This document shows, one piece after another, positions 60,376 to 64,000 of a DNA stretch of 64,000 nt; within the stretch, counting starts at the first letter, position 1; each line of letters opens with the position of its first letter. The translations under genes were made by a program, and so were the position numbers. Source of the stretch: Pyrocephalus nanus (Eukaryota; Chordata; Aves; Passeriformes; Tyrannidae). A model generated the notes under the pieces. That model ran no database searches, had not been told where the DNA came from, and saw nothing but the letters and a program-made list of their open reading frames with translations. The stretch covers positions 23,390,001 to 23,454,000 of the forward strand of contig CM076270.1 in assembly GCA_038380795.1 (NCBI GenBank), read 5' to 3'.

Positions 60376-60625
60376 AGCCGCGCGGAGCTCCCGCTCCCTC
60401 CCCGCCCGGCACAGAAGGAAGGCGGCGGGGCCTGTCCCCGGCCCCTGAGGCAGCAGCGCTTTAGCGAGGGCTCGTCCTTGAGCAAGGAGCTCCTCAGTGC
60501 CGGGGCAGGACGGGGGGCGCCTGTTAACGCCGGGAAGCGAGCGGGGAGGCGCCCCCAGGAAGGGCTGCTGGCCGGGCCTCCTGAGGGCTGGGGACGCCGA
60601 GCCCGGAGCAGGGGATGCCGTGTGG
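60376..60625 (+). other. candidate 5' exon of the divergent gene (FBXO36 by synteny)
   Basis: A good donor, TGTGG/GTGAGT, lies at 60625/60626 downstream of the YY1 element on the plus strand. The stretch before it has several ATGs, but none opens a frame resembling the known FBXO36 N-terminus. If this is the neighbour's first exon here, it is non-coding or an alternative first exon. It could also belong to an unrelated divergent RNA. The left end is a guess from the YY1 position. Confidence 0.3.
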
Positions 60626-61780
60626 GTGAGTAGCGGGGCAGCAGGAAAGGGCTGGGTACAAAAAGGGTTATTTCCAATCCTTGGTGAAAATATGTCTAGA
60701 AAGTATGTCTAGACGAGGAGCCTCTGTATGTGGGAGATTCCTTCTACCTGGGAAGGGGCTCTGGGTGACGACCAGAGGAAAGGGGGAAATAAAAATCCTT
60801 CAAAATAATAGCAAGGAATATCTTGCGAAGAAGTATCTTCCATGATTTTGTAGCCTTAAAACAGACCTAAGTCCACACTCAGAAACGCCTCCCAAATAAA
60901 TAAGGTCCTAACATTTAAAGTGAATAAGTAACAAATCCTTAAGTAAACTCACAATATTTCTCCTGAGATAAATCTGGCTGCACTCTCAGAATAACTAGAC
61001 TTAAGGTGGGGGGTAAACAATAGTCTAATCTGTCATTCCAGGAATATAAAATTAAATTGCACATCTGGGAATGGGAAGGCTGTGTATATTTTCCACATGG
61101 TACCTGAAGACGTTTGTGTGTCCTGCCTAACGCCTGTGTATGTAACTGGTTTTCCAAACAGGGAGAAAAGCAATGCTAAATATCCTGGAAGAGTTTTTTG
61201 AACTTTTTTTTTTTTTTAATATGCTACAAAATGTTCTCTATGAATATTTTTCAGAAAAATCTAATAGGAATCATCAATGAGGAATGTTGAACAGTAAAAA
61301 AAGGGATTTAACAAATGTCGTTATGAGTCTATAAGGTTATGAAATAAAACCGCAAATATTCCATAATTTTGGTGTAAGGTTTTACTTAGTTGACTTTATA
61401 TGCATGAGAGATGAACACAAATGCTTGTCTGTGGCTGGACATACTGATTTAAAAGCTGTAAAATTTCAAAAATTTTTCTGAGAAAGTTTTTAAAATATCT
61501 CACCAGAACAAAAAAAATAAACAAACACCAACGTTTCTTGAAACTAGGAGGAAGTTTTTGGTTTTCGTAAAGTAAACCAAAATAATAAACATATTTTATT
61601 TCAGGGAAGAATTGCTGCACAATAACTGGGAAAAATATGCTTTTGAATAGCTGAAGTCTTGTAATGGGCCTGTCCAGTTGACCCCATGGGAATCCTATCA
61701 GTGCCCTGCTTGTTCATGGGATCTGTAATTGAGTATTTACCAGTCATTTTCACTCTCAGCTAATAAAAATAAGATGTTCC

Positions 61781-61798
61781 TTATTATTATTATTATTA
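61781..61798. repeat. (TTA)6 microsatellite
   Basis: Six TTA units directly before 'cagtcttcag' in the plus-strand flank. Confidence 0.9.
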
Positions 61799-63243
61799 CA
61801 GTCTTCAGTGTTTTGGTTCTCGTATCTGTTTCCTGTCAAACACTTCAGATATCTATTCTTGGGTTTTGAGCTGCCCAAATATATCCTGAAAGCAAAGCAG
61901 GCAGTTAACACAACTGTCAGTGTAAGGAAGTTAAAACTGTTCTGCGAATGTTTATTGTACAAAGCATTACCAGGAAGCTGGTGCCATTGAAAAAGAACTG
62001 GTTTGGATTATTTGAAAAACCCATCTTTCTTTAAAAACACAAAAGGAGTTTGTGGCTGCATACTGGATTTGGATGAAGGCTTCCACGTTTCTTGAATGGT
62101 CTACTTGGGCTTTATGTGAGCAGGAAATTCATCTCCTTCAGGATGAAGTTATCAATTTACTGGGTGTGTGTTACACAGCTCCAGAGTGTTTGTACCTGTG
62201 GTCATTGCCAGGATTTCCAGGTATCAACTGACTATCAAGTCAAACTGTCACAGAACCAGAAATCCTGTACAAATACAGAATGTCTTAAGAGTGGCTTAGG
62301 GCAAGTTGGGCAGAGAGGCCGTATCAGAGGGGTAACAACTAGTCCATGGCAGCAGACTTTGTGTTCAGATGAGTCATGTGAAGTGTCTGTGGCTTTTGTT
62401 TAGCTTTTTCCCCCCATTCAAGGGAATTCTATCAATTCTCTCATGCAACCTGCTGGGTTGGGGATGTTCTCCAGAAGGCATTTTGGAAGTCTGCTGTGCC
62501 TGCCTCAAGTCACTATGGTAGGCCCAACCTGCTGTATAACTAAAAATAGATTAACAGGAAGTACTGTAAATGAACATAAACTCTACTCTGAGAGTAAAGT
62601 CCATGCTAATAAGTTTTCTGAAGCTAAGTATAGGACAATAGCCAAAAAAGGGGGACAAGGCAGACAGACAGAGAACCTAGAATGGGACACCACAGGGGCA
62701 CACTAGTTTGTGCATGGGCTACTTCAAGGAGAAAGAGTAAGGAGAAGTAAGAAGTAAGTCATTCTAAATAACTCTTCCAAAAGGAGACCATAGAGGTGCA
62801 GATGCATTGGTGGAATACAGCTCAACCAGCTGGATTGTGTAAAAGGAGAGATCTTAGGAGCCATCAGTGAAAATAATTTTTTTTTAAGCAGCTGTTTCAA
62901 GTCAGCAATCATAATCTTACAAATGCAGAGGAACTATTGCACATATTTCCCCTGTGTGGGCATCTGCCAGTTCCACTGCAGAAATATAGGACTCAAAGAG
63001 ATGACTCCGGGTCATCAAGTCCCAGTGCCTGCTGTTTCATTCAGCCACATAATAGATCTTCATAGCATAAGTGGGATTTGATGTGTTCCAAAGGTAGCGA
63101 GGCTTTTCCACACAGAACAACTGCTCCAGACTCTCACTTCTCTGATGGTTAGAAAGGCAGTTATGCAGACTCATTTACAGCTGCTTCTGTTAGGATATCT
63201 TGTGTGTAGGTAACAATGCTGTGTAGGTGTGTGCATAACTGTG

Positions 63244-63425
63244 TGGTTCTTCAGAGCTCCATCTTGGGAATCAACATCTTCAGAAACGACTTGGACAAAG
63301 GATGGAGGGGATACTGAGCAAGTGTGAAGATGCCACAAAACTGGGAGGAGCTGTTGACTCCTTCGGTAGCACTGCAGAGACCTCGACAAATGAGAGGGCT
63401 GGGCAATCACCAACCATAGGAAGTT
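63244..63425 (+). mobile_element. CR1 LINE reverse-transcriptase fragment
   Basis: The text around 'aacgacttggacaaaggatg', 'ccacaaaactgggaggagct' and 'gagggctgggcaatcaccaa' corresponds to the CR1 RT region downstream of the catalytic box, plus orientation. Stops and frameshifts break it, and both ends are truncated. Confidence 0.8.
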
Positions 63426-63870
63426 CAACATGGATTCTGTATATATACAGTATTGTATATATTTAATAAATATGCCCTCTTGATAGGTTTGTTTTGTTTT
63501 TTCAGTTTCCATTTGTGAAACGGATTCTGATTCCTGGTCACTCCCAGGATCTTTTTCACTGCAGTTCTTCCCATTAGAACTTCCCATTGGAACAAGTGCT
63601 GTGTGCAAAGGCATTGTGACTTCCCCATGTCTTCTGGAAAACCCTGCGTGATTTAAATTTTAGGATTGTATTTCACTTTCTCTACCAAAATCACATTAAT
63701 GACTCACGATCATCCTTTGATTAGTTATTATTCCAATGTCTTCCTCCTCTGTCAACTTTCAATTTATAACCCTCTGGTTTGTGGCAGAAATTATTTCCAA
63801 ATTAATGACTTTGCCATTTGTACTTTGCAATTTTCATTTTTGTTTGTTTGTTTTCTTTTTCCCCCTCCAG

Positions 63871-64000
63871 GACTGCTCTGAGTTGTCGTGAAGGAGAAGT
63901 TGGTGTACATGTCAGGATAAACACACTAAATAGAAAAACATGCTTGGCCATAACGTGTGTACTCGGAATCCTGTTGGAATTCTTGGGAACAGTGAATAGT
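63871..64000 (+). other. possible partial exon at the window edge
   Basis: A long pyrimidine tract ending CCCCCTCCAG at 63870 makes a strong acceptor. From 63872 one frame stays open for 43 codons to the edge. The peptide matches nothing I recognise and is not the expected FBXO36 segment. An open run this long has a fair chance of arising randomly, so the call is weak. Confidence 0.15.

Larger units (their letters stand above)
58630..60640. promoter_or_regulatory. CpG island, probable bidirectional promoter
   Basis: Dense CpG and GC content begins near 58.63 kb, peaks at 59.4-60.55 kb and stops sharply near 60.64 kb. TRIP12 exon 1 lies inside it on the minus strand and a splice-donor-bearing plus-strand stretch lies at its right side. 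No TATA box was seen near either candidate start, which fits a housekeeping promoter. In human, TRIP12 and FBXO36 are head to head at such an island; here the partner is inferred from synteny. The long GC-rich open frames inside it look like chance. Confidence 0.9.
60626..64000 (+). other. plus-strand flank, probable intron 1 of the divergent gene
   Basis: This 3.4 kb is AT-rich and has no frame resembling FBXO36 or any other family I know. It holds a 10-base direct repeat near 60.70 kb, a (TTA)6 microsatellite at 61.78 kb, and a CR1 fragment near 63.3 kb. A possible further CR1 3'-end remnant lies near 63.0 kb (text similar to 'catcaagtcccagtgcctgc'). At the right edge a strong acceptor is followed by an open frame. 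The neighbour's identity is inferred from human synteny only. Confidence 0.4.

Noticed and set aside
58513..60712. Many long open frames on both strands, up to 286 codons, at 58.5-60.7 kb
   Set aside because: GC-rich DNA has few stop codons. The frames overlap on several phases of both strands, have Pro/Arg/Ala/Gly-biased content and resemble no family.

Overview
This is a vertebrate nuclear genome window, most likely from a bird. Long AT-rich introns, GT-AG splicing and a CpG island point to a vertebrate. Several CR1-type LINE fragments and two LTR fragments of an avian endogenous-retrovirus type point to a bird, probably a passerine (the LTR resemblance is from memory). No prokaryotic gene organisation, CRISPR array, tRNA or rRNA gene was found. 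Most open reading frames here are chance frames in introns or in GC-rich DNA.

The window is dominated by one gene on the minus strand, TRIP12, an E3 ubiquitin-protein ligase of the HECT family. I could place 26 coding exons and one 5' non-coding exon. All 26 coding exons have GT-AG borders and their phases agree across every junction. The exons run from a CpG-island promoter near 59.8-60.3 kb, through the start-codon exon at 34.3 kb, to an exon ending at position 37. Together they give 4120 coding bases, about 1373 residues: the disordered basic N-terminus, the armadillo-like region, the WWE domain and part of the linker. The rest of the linker and the catalytic HECT domain lie beyond the left edge.

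Layout from right to left: 60.6-64.0 kb is a plus-strand flank with no recognisable coding exon, probably the first intron of the divergent neighbour (FBXO36 by human synteny). 58.6-60.6 kb is the CpG island with a likely bidirectional promoter. 34.5-59.8 kb is TRIP12 intron 1 (25 kb). 34.3 kb holds the start-codon exon, flanked on both sides by ERV LTR fragments. 26.2-34.3 kb is intron 2. 26.1 kb holds a 126-nt in-frame cassette exon. 24.3-25.1 kb is the large 800-nt exon for the Ser/Lys-rich N-terminus. 16.3-24.3 kb is intron 4, with a 1.2-kb decayed CR1 element. From 16.3 kb to the left edge, 23 short exons are packed closely.

Points that stand out: two upstream ORFs in the TRIP12 leader (one spans the exon 1-2 junction, one overlaps the main start codon), a perfect 10-bp hairpin in the CpG island, a short minus-strand frame with a membrane-helix-like segment inside intron 1, and no FBXO36 first coding exon where synteny predicts one. 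I found no convincing novel biological system.
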